Source: an uncultured Anaerolineaceae bacterium
GTDB taxonomy: Bacteria > Chloroflexota > Anaerolineae > Anaerolineales > Anaerolineaceae
Direction: 5' to 3'
Assembly: GCA_937894825.1 (NCBI GenBank)
Contig: CALCQT010000424.1
Coordinates: forward strand, 1 to 16,435
Length of the DNA: 16,435 nucleotides
The notes under the pieces: model-generated
The model's input: the letters and a program-made list of their open reading frames with translations, nothing else
Told to the model about the DNA's origin: nothing
The model's database searches: none
Position numbers and translations under genes: made by a program
Part shown: one piece after another, positions 7,021 to 14,879 of the stretch
Layout: each line of letters starts with the position of its first letter
How positions within the stretch are numbered: position 1 is the stretch's first letter

Positions 7021-10000
7021 ATGTCTTTTGTCCATTTACATCTGCACACTGAATACTCTTTGCTGGATGGTTTCTCAAAGATTGATAAAGTGATGACGCG
7101 TGTTAAAGAGATGGGCATGCCAGCGGTTGCGATTACGGATCACGGAACCATGTTTGGCGTGGTCGAATTCTTTAACGCAGCAAAAAAAAATGATATTAAA
7201 CCGATTATCGGTCTCGAAGCTTATTTCGCTCCGAACGATATGCGTCTGCACGAACCCAAAGAAAAAAGCTCCACACATCTGCTGCTACTGGCGGAAAATG
7301 ATACCGGTTACCAAAATTTGCTGCAGATTGCCAGTGCCTCGCAGTTGGAAGGGTATTACTATCATCCCCGCATTGATCGTGATTTTCTGGCTTCCCATTC
7401 GGAGGGGCTGATCTGTACCTCCGGGTGTATGGCTGCCGAAATCCCACGGAAAATCCTGCATGAAGAAATGGATGCTGCCAGAAAAAATCTGGATTGGTAT
7501 TTGCAGGTGTTTGGGAAGGAAAACTTTTTTATTGAACTGCAGGATCATGACATTCCTGAGATTAAAAAGCTGAATAATGTCCTGCTCGATTTTGGACGGG
7601 AATTCAATTTGAATTTCGTCGCGACGAACGACACGCATTATGTCGATCCTGACGATTGGAAATATCAGGATATTATGCTGGCAGTTCAAACCGGCGCCAG
7701 ACTGACGGACGAAAAACGCTTTCGCATGTCGGATAAGACGTATTATCTGCGCTCACCGCAAGAAATGGAAAAATTATTCGGTCACGTTCCCGGCGCGATT
7801 AAAAACACGCTGGAAATTGCCGAACGCTGCAACATCGATCTGACACAGAAGGAATATCATCTGCCGCTCTTCCCGGTCCCGGTCGGCGAGACGCCGCAGT
7901 CGGAACTGCGCCGGCTGTGTGAAGCGGGGCTGAAAGAAAAATATGGCCAGCGGGCTGTGGACGATCCGGCTGTGCGCGAACGGATCGAAAAAGAATTACA
8001 TATCATCCACACGATGGGGTTTGACGCGTATTTCCTGATCGTTCACGACCTGGTTCGTTACGCCCGCAGTCAGAATATCTGGTACAACGTGCGCGGTTCC
8101 GGCGCCGGATCTATGGTGGCTTATACACTGAGCATCACTCCGGTCGAGCCGCTCTCGTTCAAATTGATTTTTGAACGATTTTTGAATCCGGATCGTATTT
8201 CCATGCCGGATATCGACCTGGATATCCAGGACGATAAGCGCTACAAACTGCTCCAATACTGCTCCGATAAATATGGCGCCGACCACGTTTCACAGATTAT
8301 TACCTTCAACACGCTTGGCGCGAAGGGTGCGATTCGTGACGTCGGCCGGGTCATGGATGTGCCGTTGTCCGAGGTGGACCGGATCTGCAAATTGATCCCG
8401 CCGGGAATCAAGATGCCGATCAGCGGAAACGCCATCACGATTGCGAATTGTCTGGAGGAAACGCCTGAATTTGCCGAGGCGGTCAATGCCGATCCGGTTT
8501 TGAAAGAATTGGTTACCACAGCATCCGAGATGGAAGGCGTGACCCGCAATGTCGGTACGCATGCGGCGGGCGTCATTATTACGGATCGTCCGATTGAGAA
8601 ATACGCGCCGCTTCACCGTCCGACCAGCGGCTCAGACGACAACCCGATTAAATCGGTCTCTCAATTTGAGATGAACGTCGTCGATTCGATGAAATTGCTG
8701 AAGATCGATTTCCTGGGATTGGCAACGCTTACCGTCATGCAGCGCTGCTGTTCCATGATCGAGGAGCGGCATGGGATACACTATGACTTAACCAATATCC
8801 CGACCGACGATGCCGAAACATTCGCTTATCTGAGCGCCGGTCACACGGCAGGGGTTTTCCAGATTGAAAGTTCCGGCATGACACGCTACATCATGGAGAT
8901 GAAGCCGAAAAACCTGGATAATATTATCGCCATGGTAGCGCTGTATCGTCCGGGCCCGATGCAATTTATTCCGGACTATATCGCCTGTTTGCATGGCAAA
9001 AAAGAACCTTTTTACCGCCATGAACGGCTGAAACCAATTTTTGAGGATACCTTCGGCATTCCGGTTTATCAGGAACAAATCATGTCCGCCGCGATTGAAC
9101 TGGCGGGTTATAAGGCTTCCGAATCGGACAGCCTGCGTAAGGCGATTTCGAAGAAGAAGAAAAAAGATGTTGAGACGCACCGCAAAAAATTCATTGCGGG
9201 ATGTATTGAAAACGGGATTGAGGAAGATACCGCGAAAGCAATTTTCGATGATTGGGAACAGTTCGCCAATTATGGTTTCAACAAAAGCCACGCGGCGGAT
9301 TATGGTGTGCTTTCGGTTCAAACCGGATTCCTGAAAACGCACTACATGGTCGAATACATGACGGCCCTGCTGGACGCGAACCAGAGTGATTCCGCCAAAA
9401 TTGCGTTTTATATCAACGACTGCCGGTCGCAGGGGATTGATGTCCTTCCCCCGCATATCAACAGCAGTGAATGGGATTTTACGATTGAAAATGATTCCGA
9501 GGGAACCAAGGGAGAGAATAAAATCCGTTTTGGCATGGGTGCAGTGAAAAATGTCGGTCAGGCAGCGGCGGAGGTTCTCACGACAGAACGCAAAGAGAAC
9601 GGACCGTATAAAAATCTGGATGATTTTATTGAACGGGTGGATTTGCGGCTGGTGGGACGGCGGGCGCTGGAAAGCCTGATCAAGGTCGGTGCGATGGACA
9701 TCTTTGGTGAGCGCGGGACACTGTTGGGCAATCTGGATCTGATCATCAGCACCAGCACGGCGAATTTCCGCTCCAAAGACAGCGGGCAGATGGGGCTGTT
9801 CGACATGATGGCGATTCCGATCAACCAGATCCACCTGGTGCAGACGCCGCCTGTTGAGGAACGGGAAAAGCTGAATTGGGAACGGGAACTGATGGGGCTC
9901 TATGTTTCTGATCATCCGCTGAACGCTCACCTGCCAACATTGAAACGGCGAAAAGCCATGATGAATTCGCAGCTGGAGTCCCTTGAGCAGGGCGCACGCG

Positions 10001-10998
10001 TGGTTTTGGGCGGGCTGGTCCAAAGTATGCGCATGATGCTGACCAAAAAAGACAGCAAGGCTATGTGCTCGTTAAAACTTGAGGACATTCAGGGTGATAC
10101 GACGGATGTGATTTTTTATCCGGCGCGTTGGGATGAAGTTCAGGACATTGTAAAGGCCGATGCCGTGTTGATTATTGAGGGCCGGCTTGACAAGAGCCGG
10201 ATGTCACCGCAGGTGACCGGCTGGACGGCCCAGTCGCTGATGGTGGGTGAAATTCCACAGAGTGTCGCCGATTTCGCGGATTCGTTTACGGATGAGATCG
10301 GAGAGTTGCCAGCTCCGGTGCAGAAAGATCCTGTTCTGGCATCTCAGCCCGTTCAACCGGACCCGGTCTGGAACGAAGGACCTTCGGCCTGGGATGAAGA
10401 TTTTGGCGATCTTCCCCCCGAACCGGAAATGCCGCCGGACGATGCTTCCGGAAGATTTGTGGCTGAAGAAATCTGGCCCTCCACCGTGACTCCGGATCCG
10501 GCGCAACCTGCCATTTCCGCGATCGCGGAAACATCTCCGCCTTATTCCATCACTGAAATTCGCTCGGATAACAAAAGCGCAGATGGAAATGGAAAGATTG
10601 AAGAAAAAACAACGGAGGATGGTGGCGCTGAAGCGAGCAGGCAATCCGGGCTTGGGATGGGAAGCCCGCTTTTGTCATCATTGAATGCGGAAACAGCGGG
10701 AGATGAGGACGATGATGAGTATTATTTCCCGGGTATCAGCGAGAAAAAGGAAAAACTGCTGTCCGTGATTATTACATCTGCGTCCAACGAAAACCCTGAA
10801 GTAATGATCCGTAAAATGAAACGCATTCACGGTCTGATTACTTCGTATCCGGGGCGGGACAAATTCGCCTTTATCATTCAAGAGAAGGGAAAGGTGAATC
10901 TGATTGAGTTTCCGGATACAAAAATCAATGTCTGTGAGGAATTGTTGGCCCGGGTGCGGCGGGAGACCGGTCCTGAAAATGTTCAGGTCGAGCAGTAA
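7021..10998 (+). CDS. dnaE: DNA polymerase III subunit alpha
   Basis: This is the replicative DNA polymerase catalytic subunit, 1325 residues, longer than the 1160 of E. coli DnaE. The start is ATG 7021, with GGAGG 5 bases upstream. The N-terminal PHP domain (about 1-280) keeps what look like all nine metal ligands: His7, His9, Asp40, His41, Glu66, His86, Cys136, Asp204 and His206. The polymerase core has the catalytic motif PDIDLD with Asp397 and Asp399, and the third catalytic Asp563 in KIDFLGL. A helix-hairpin-helix region precedes a probable beta-clamp-binding motif QMGLF (923-927), at nearly the same position as QADMF of E. coli. An OB fold spans about 991-1070. Then comes a proline- and acid-rich linker (about 1075-1239) and a separate C-terminal domain (1240-1325). 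It acts in the cytoplasm at the replication fork. A large minus-strand open frame inside it is a shadow. Confidence 0.98.
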   Translation: MSFVHLHLHTEYSLLDGFSKIDKVMTRVKEMGMPAVAITDHGTMFGVVEFFNAAKKNDIKPIIGLEAYFAPNDMRLHEPKEKSSTHLLLLAENDTGYQNLLQIASASQLEGYYYHPRIDRDFLASHSEGLICTSGCMAAEIPRKILHEEMDAARKNLDWYLQVFGKENFFIELQDHDIPEIKKLNNVLLDFGREFNLNFVATNDTHYVDPDDWKYQDIMLAVQTGARLTDEKRFRMSDKTYYLRSPQEMEKLFGHVPGAIKNTLEIAERCNIDLTQKEYHLPLFPVPVGETPQSELRRLCEAGLKEKYGQRAVDDPAVRERIEKELHIIHTMGFDAYFLIVHDLVRYARSQNIWYNVRGSGAGSMVAYTLSITPVEPLSFKLIFERFLNPDRISMPDIDLDIQDDKRYKLLQYCSDKYGADHVSQIITFNTLGAKGAIRDVGRVMDVPLSEVDRICKLIPPGIKMPISGNAITIANCLEETPEFAEAVNADPVLKELVTTASEMEGVTRNVGTHAAGVIITDRPIEKYAPLHRPTSGSDDNPIKSVSQFEMNVVDSMKLLKIDFLGLATLTVMQRCCSMIEERHGIHYDLTNIPTDDAETFAYLSAGHTAGVFQIESSGMTRYIMEMKPKNLDNIIAMVALYRPGPMQFIPDYIACLHGKKEPFYRHERLKPIFEDTFGIPVYQEQIMSAAIELAGYKASESDSLRKAISKKKKKDVETHRKKFIAGCIENGIEEDTAKAIFDDWEQFANYGFNKSHAADYGVLSVQTGFLKTHYMVEYMTALLDANQSDSAKIAFYINDCRSQGIDVLPPHINSSEWDFTIENDSEGTKGENKIRFGMGAVKNVGQAAAEVLTTERKENGPYKNLDDFIERVDLRLVGRRALESLIKVGAMDIFGERGTLLGNLDLIISTSTANFRSKDSGQMGLFDMMAIPINQIHLVQTPPVEEREKLNWERELMGLYVSDHPLNAHLPTLKRRKAMMNSQLESLEQGARVVLGGLVQSMRMMLTKKDSKAMCSLKLEDIQGDTTDVIFYPARWDEVQDIVKADAVLIIEGRLDKSRMSPQVTGWTAQSLMVGEIPQSVADFADSFTDEIGELPAPVQKDPVLASQPVQPDPVWNEGPSAWDEDFGDLPPEPEMPPDDASGRFVAEEIWPSTVTPDPAQPAISAIAETSPPYSITEIRSDNKSADGNGKIEEKTTEDGGAEASRQSGLGMGSPLLSSLNAETAGDEDDDEYYFPGISEKKEKLLSVIITSASNENPEVMIRKMKRIHGLITSYPGRDKFAFIIQEKGKVNLIEFPDTKINVCEELLARVRRETGPENVQVEQ

Positions 10999-11062
10999 AA
11001 AACGTTGTGATGGTAGATCAATTGGTTTGGTACGGGAAATCAGGTCAGAATCCCGATTGCTG

Positions 11063-11090
11063 TTGCTGTATCCGAAAACAGGAATATAGT
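11063..11090 (+). promoter_or_regulatory. Candidate pfkA promoter
   Basis: In the 131-base gap between dnaE and pfkA, TTGCTG (11063-11068) and TATAGT (11085-11090, 5 of 6 to consensus) are 16 bases apart and 39 bases upstream of the ATG. No terminator is visible between dnaE and pfkA, so read-through from dnaE is also possible. Confidence 0.4.
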
Positions 11091-11129
11091 ATCTTATTAA
11101 GAGCTGGGCAGAAAGGTGGATGTTGAATT

Positions 11130-12122
11130 ATGGAATCGGTTAAACTGGATACGCCAATTCGTTCTATCGGAGTTTTGACTTCCGGCGGAGATGCTCCGGG
11201 CATGAATGCGTGCATCCGCGCGGTTGTGCGGGCCGGGATTGGCGCGGGCTATAAAGTGTTTGGTATTCAGGACGGGTACAAAGGCCTGATCAATGGCGAT
11301 ACCGTTCCGTTAGGCCGGCGTGATGTCAGCGGTATTCTTAGTCGCGGCGGAACTTTTTTGAGGACTGCGCGCAGTAAAGAGATGGAAACGCCGCATGGGC
11401 AGCGTGAGGCGGTGCGCCAATTAAATAATGAGAACCTGGACAGTTTGGTTGTCATCGGCGGAAATGGTTCCATGGCGGGCGCTTTGGCTCTGGCGGAACA
11501 GGGCGTGCCGGTGATTGGCATCCCCGGTACCATCGATAATGATGTTTATGGAACGGATACCTGCATTGGTGTTGATACCGCGCTGAACACAATTATGGAG
11601 GCGATCGACAAAATCCGTGACACAGCTTCTTCGCATAGCCGGGCTTTTCTGGTAGAAACGATGGGGCGGGAGAGCGGTTATCTGGCGGTTCAGTCCGCGA
11701 TTGTTTCCGGTGCGGAGATGGCATTGATTCCCGAGCAGCCGGTGACCGTGGAAGAGATTGCTCATATCATCGAAAATTCATACAAACAGGGCAAGAAGCA
11801 TTGCATTATTGTCGTCGCTGAAGGGTTCCCGATCTCGATGGAAGAATTGACCAGCCAATTGGATGCGATGGATCTTGGGTTTAAAGCCCGTGGAACAAAT
11901 TTGAGCTATATCCAGCGCGGTGGTTCTCCCACGGCCTTTGATCGCATCCTGGCTTCGCGGATGGGGTATAAGGCGATTGACTTTATTAATAAGGGAATTT
12001 TTAACGTGATGACCGCGATTCAGGGACGGGAGATTGTCAGTGTTACGCTGGCTGAGTTGGTTGGCAAACACCGGGAGATTTCTGACGAATATATGCATAT
12101 TTCGAATGTTTTGTCCAGATAA
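11130..12122 (+). CDS. pfkA: 6-phosphofructokinase
   Basis: This 330-residue cytoplasmic glycolytic enzyme phosphorylates fructose 6-phosphate to fructose 1,6-bisphosphate. Family motifs are clear: GVLTSGGDAPGMNA near the N-terminus (ATP-binding loop), RGGTF at 72-76, and PGTIDNDV (132-139), in which Asp136 matches the catalytic base Asp127 of E. coli PfkA. MGRESG is at 178-183. The nucleotide/Mg loop reads GGNGS (110-114). Gly113, where PPi-dependent enzymes carry Asp, argues for ATP as phosphoryl donor. Asn112 replaces the Asp103 that helps bind Mg-ATP in E. coli. A ribosome site AAAGGTGG precedes the ATG with slightly long spacing. pfkA near dnaE is also known in Firmicutes, so this linkage is probably old. 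A strong terminator follows. Function is nearly certain; the ATP preference is inferred. Confidence 0.96.
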   Translation: MESVKLDTPIRSIGVLTSGGDAPGMNACIRAVVRAGIGAGYKVFGIQDGYKGLINGDTVPLGRRDVSGILSRGGTFLRTARSKEMETPHGQREAVRQLNNENLDSLVVIGGNGSMAGALALAEQGVPVIGIPGTIDNDVYGTDTCIGVDTALNTIMEAIDKIRDTASSHSRAFLVETMGRESGYLAVQSAIVSGAEMALIPEQPVTVEEIAHIIENSYKQGKKHCIIVVAEGFPISMEELTSQLDAMDLGFKARGTNLSYIQRGGSPTAFDRILASRMGYKAIDFINKGIFNVMTAIQGREIVSVTLAELVGKHREISDEYMHISNVLSR

Positions 12123-12157
12123 CGGATAAATTTCCGAAAATTGCTCCAAAGATTATC

Positions 12158-12204
12158 ACAGCGGTACTGTTTTATGAAAATGGAAACAGTACCGCTGTTT
12201 TTAA
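12158..12204 (+). terminator. Intrinsic terminator of pfkA
   Basis: A perfect 15-bp stem (ACAGCGGTACTGTTT, 12158-12172, with AAACAGTACCGCTGT, 12184-12198) encloses an 11-base loop. The stem continues into a run of T. It begins 36 bases after the pfkA stop, and marks the end of the dnaE-pfkA unit. Confidence 0.93.
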
Positions 12205-12474
12205 TGAAAGACCTGTTATTGAGATGGGTGTCAAAAACAAAAAAAGTCAAAACGCAACGATTTGCGGAGCCTTCCCGGCTTCCATTTCGAGTCAGATTTG
12301 CCTCATTTAGATTGATTTCCGTCTGTTTTGTTTATGACATTTGTCAATTCAAAACCATGATTTTTTCGGCCGAATTATTCTTTCGTAAGGGTTACAATAA
12401 ACGATAGTATTTTTATGTATCCGGTCGGACCGGAGTTCTTGTCTGGAACATGATAAAAATATAAGGAGAAAAGA
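12205..12474 (+). other. Intergenic leader of the second sugar-transport cluster
   Basis: About 270 bases lie between the pfkA terminator and the binding-protein gene. I see no credible gene here. Bases 12371-12420 are AT-rich and contain -10-like words (TACAAT 12393-12398, TAGTAT 12405-12410), but no well-spaced -35. A sharp GC-rich palindrome follows at 12420-12434. The promoter of the cluster is most likely in this stretch. Confidence 0.45.
12420..12434. promoter_or_regulatory. GC-rich palindrome, possible GntR/FadR-type operator
   Basis: TCCGGTCGGACCGGA is a perfect inverted repeat: two 7-base arms around one central G. The core GGTC-N-GACC resembles sites bound by FadR-subfamily GntR regulators, and an odd-length centre does not fit LacI-type operators. 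It stands 40 bases before the binding-protein start, just after the AT-rich promoter-like segment. It is a good operator candidate for the second cluster, although no regulator gene is adjacent in this window. Confidence 0.45.
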
Positions 12475-13740
12475 ATGAAAAAGCACTTAGGTTTGTTTGT
12501 TGTTCTGATGCTGCTGCTGTTCGTCCTGCCCGTGGCAGCTCAGGAAGCAGGCGCAAAATTGGTTATTGAGAGTTGGCGCCAGGATGATATTAATATTTGG
12601 AACGACACAATTATTCCGGCCTTCAATGAAGTTCATCCGGAGATTGAAGTCATTTTCCAACCTACGAAGCAGGAAGATTATAACGGTCAGTTGAATTCCC
12701 GTCTGGCTGGCGGGACCGCGGGCGATATTGTTACCTGCCGCCCCTTCGATCCTTCCCTGAAACTCTTTGAGTCCGGTTACCTGTCCGTTTTAAACGATCT
12801 TCCGGGCATGGAAGCGTTTGATTCTTCCTCAACCGTGGCCTGGACGACCGACGACGGCGCTTCCACTTACTGTGTTCCGCTGGCCTCCGTTATTCATGGC
12901 TTCATGTATAACAAGACCGCATTCGAGGAAAAGGGCTGGGAAGTTCCGGTGACAAAGGATGAATTCTTCGCGTTGCTGGAAGCCATCAAGGAAGATGGCG
13001 AATATATTCCGCTTGCCATGGGTACGCATGACTTATGGGAAGCAGCGACCATGGGTTGGTATAACATTGGTGTGCAGGATTATAAGGGTGAAGAAGGCCG
13101 TTTGGCTTTGATTGACGGAACCGCGAAATTCACTGATGCGCCTTATGTTCAGGTCTATGAGGAACTGGCAAAATGGGCTCCTTATCTTCCGGACGGATAC
13201 CAGGGCGTTCAGTATTCGGATTCGCAGCAGCTCTTTACAATGGGTCAAGCCGCAATTTTCCAGACCGGTTCCTGGGAAATTTCGGTATTTGAGCCGCTCA
13301 TTGCAGGTGAATTTGAGATGGGCGCTTTTCGTGCCCCGAAAGACAATGCGGATGATGCGTGCTTTATCAGCGATCATACCGATATCGGTATCGGTATGAA
13401 TGCCGCTACAAAATACTCGGAAGCCGCCCGCATTTTCCTCGAATGGGTAACCACTGCCGATTTTGCGTCTATTTATGCCAATAACATGGTGGGTTTCTAT
13501 CCGTTGGCAAAAATTGACTACTCGGTTGAGAACCCGGTCGCCAATGAATTCCTTTCCTGGCGGAACGAATGTGGTTCGAGTATCCGTATCTCTGCTTCCA
13601 TCATTGGACGCGGTGAACCTGGTATGGATACCGACATTTGGACAACCTCTGCGAATGTAATCAATGGTACCATGACGCCGGAAGAAGCTGCTGCCTACGT
13701 ACAGGACGCTTTGGATAAATGGTATACACCTGCGAAGTAA
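12475..13740 (+). CDS. Sugar ABC transporter substrate-binding protein (family 1, CUT1 type)
   Basis: This 421-residue exported binding protein of solute-binding family 1 (MalE/UgpB-like) probably captures an oligosaccharide, disaccharide or glycoside for the two permeases downstream. The ATG has AAGGAG 8 bases upstream. A signal peptide is obvious (MKKHLGLF, a leucine-rich core, and a probable cleavage VAA|QE after residue 22). No lipobox Cys is present. Family features are the early IESWRQDDINIWNDTIIPAF segment, the FQPTKQEDYNGQL stretch, AGDIV as the domain begins to fold over the ligand, and the later MGQAAIFQTGSWE motif typical of these proteins. Length fits the family (400-450). It heads the plus-strand cluster and is followed by a terminator-like hairpin before the permeases. 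Confidence 0.93.
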   Translation: MKKHLGLFVVLMLLLFVLPVAAQEAGAKLVIESWRQDDINIWNDTIIPAFNEVHPEIEVIFQPTKQEDYNGQLNSRLAGGTAGDIVTCRPFDPSLKLFESGYLSVLNDLPGMEAFDSSSTVAWTTDDGASTYCVPLASVIHGFMYNKTAFEEKGWEVPVTKDEFFALLEAIKEDGEYIPLAMGTHDLWEAATMGWYNIGVQDYKGEEGRLALIDGTAKFTDAPYVQVYEELAKWAPYLPDGYQGVQYSDSQQLFTMGQAAIFQTGSWEISVFEPLIAGEFEMGAFRAPKDNADDACFISDHTDIGIGMNAATKYSEAARIFLEWVTTADFASIYANNMVGFYPLAKIDYSVENPVANEFLSWRNECGSSIRISASIIGRGEPGMDTDIWTTSANVINGTMTPEEAAAYVQDALDKWYTPAK

Positions 13741-13765
13741 CGAAACCGTATCTTTGAAAGAATGA

Positions 13766-13794
13766 AAAAGGGGGGGCATCCAGCCCCCTCTTTT
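13766..13794 (+). terminator. Terminator/attenuator between binding protein and permeases
   Basis: AAAAGGGGGGGC (13766-13777) can pair with GCCCCCTCTTTT (13783-13794), giving 12 bp with one G-U pair and a 5-base loop. The right arm supplies the T-rich tail. It begins 25 bases after the binding-protein stop. The following 142 bases up to the permease gene contain no promoter I could recognise, so the permeases may be expressed by partial read-through. Confidence 0.85.
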
Positions 13795-13936
13795 AAAACG
13801 ATCCCGAAAAATTTATCGCCAAACCTGGGCTCATTTTTAAAGATGGGATTCGCAGAATTCTTTTGAATCATTCGTCTTTTGATCTGAAATTGTATGTTGA
13901 AGGTACCGTTCTGAATTGACGAAAGGAGGTCCACGG

Positions 13937-14869
13937 ATGACTGGTTATTTCAAAAGCCGAAAAGCTTTCCCATGGCATATTGTCGTGTTTCTTGCGCCGG
14001 CGTTGATTGTCTATGTGGTCGTAATGGTAATACCGTTATTGGATTCGCTTTCTTTAAGTTTTTTTACTGAAAACCCTGCTAACGTGAAAGAAAATATTTT
14101 TGCCGGGCTGAGCAATTATAAATACCTTTTTACCGATAATTATTACGCTCCGATTTTCTGGGGAGCACTGAAGCACAACATTGTCTTCTTCCTGGTCCAC
14201 ATGTTGGTCCAGAACCCGATCGGGTTGTTGCTGGCTGGGATTCTGGCCAAAGGCGGCAAACTGCGCACATTCTTTCGCACAATCCTTTTTATTCCTACAA
14301 TCCTTTCTTTTGTGCTGGTTGCTTTTGTCTGGAAACTGATTCTCAGTCCGATCTGGGGTGTGTCCAAAACGATTCTCGGTTTATTCAGTCTGGAAGGACT
14401 TTTTCAGCCCTGGTTAGGTCTGGAAAGTTCCGCCTTGATTACGTGTTCGTTGATCTCGGTTTGGCAGTATATTGGGACACCGATGATTTTGTTTTATACC
14501 GCGTTGATCGCAATTCCGGATGAATTGCTGGAAGCGGCGAAAGTTGATGGTGCAAATCCCTGGCTGATTTTCTGGAAAATTAAATTTCCGTTGATTGTTC
14601 CCACCGTTGGGCTGGTATCTATGATGACGTTTGTCGGAAACTTCAATGCTTTTGACCTGATCTATACTATGCAGGGGGCACTGGCGGGGCCGAATTTCTC
14701 CACGGATATCATGGGCACATTGTTCTACCGTACCTTTTTTGGTCAGCAGCAACAAATGCCCAACCAGACGTTGGGCGCGACCATTGCAACTATGCAGTTT
14801 GTGATCATTTTGATTGGGGTGGTGATTTATATGGTCTGGCAGAAGCGCACGACGGTTTACGAATACTAA
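13937..14869 (+). CDS. Sugar ABC transporter permease (MalF/UgpA type)
   Basis: This 310-residue inner-membrane subunit is one half of the CUT1 importer channel. The ATG at 13937 is preceded by AAGGAGGT at ideal spacing; an upstream TTG in frame (13916) would bury that site and is unlikely. About six hydrophobic segments are seen (roughly residues 13-36, 82-104, 115-138, 168-192, 219-240 and 285-305). The cytoplasmic EAA loop, EAAKVDGANPW at 199-209, is the coupling motif that docks onto the ATPase. It is followed after 10 bases by the partner permease, so the two are co-transcribed. It works with the preceding binding protein. The substrate class is a sugar or glycoside; the exact compound is unknown. 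Confidence 0.94.
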   Translation: MTGYFKSRKAFPWHIVVFLAPALIVYVVVMVIPLLDSLSLSFFTENPANVKENIFAGLSNYKYLFTDNYYAPIFWGALKHNIVFFLVHMLVQNPIGLLLAGILAKGGKLRTFFRTILFIPTILSFVLVAFVWKLILSPIWGVSKTILGLFSLEGLFQPWLGLESSALITCSLISVWQYIGTPMILFYTALIAIPDELLEAAKVDGANPWLIFWKIKFPLIVPTVGLVSMMTFVGNFNAFDLIYTMQGALAGPNFSTDIMGTLFYRTFFGQQQQMPNQTLGATIATMQFVIILIGVVIYMVWQKRTTVYEY

Positions 14870-14879
14870 GGAGCGAAAA

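Noticed and set aside
8788..10023. 411-residue open frame on the minus strand inside dnaE
   Set aside because: It lies entirely antisense to a clearly conserved polymerase, its translation has no recognisable domain, and there is no convincing ribosome site. It is a codon-bias shadow.
10182..10200. CCGGCT/AGCCGG hairpin within dnaE
   Set aside because: It is short, lies inside the OB-fold coding sequence and has no T tract; it is a chance palindrome from codon choice.
12141..12407. 88-residue plus-strand frame after pfkA
   Set aside because: It spans the pfkA terminator hairpin, has no good ribosome site and resembles no family.
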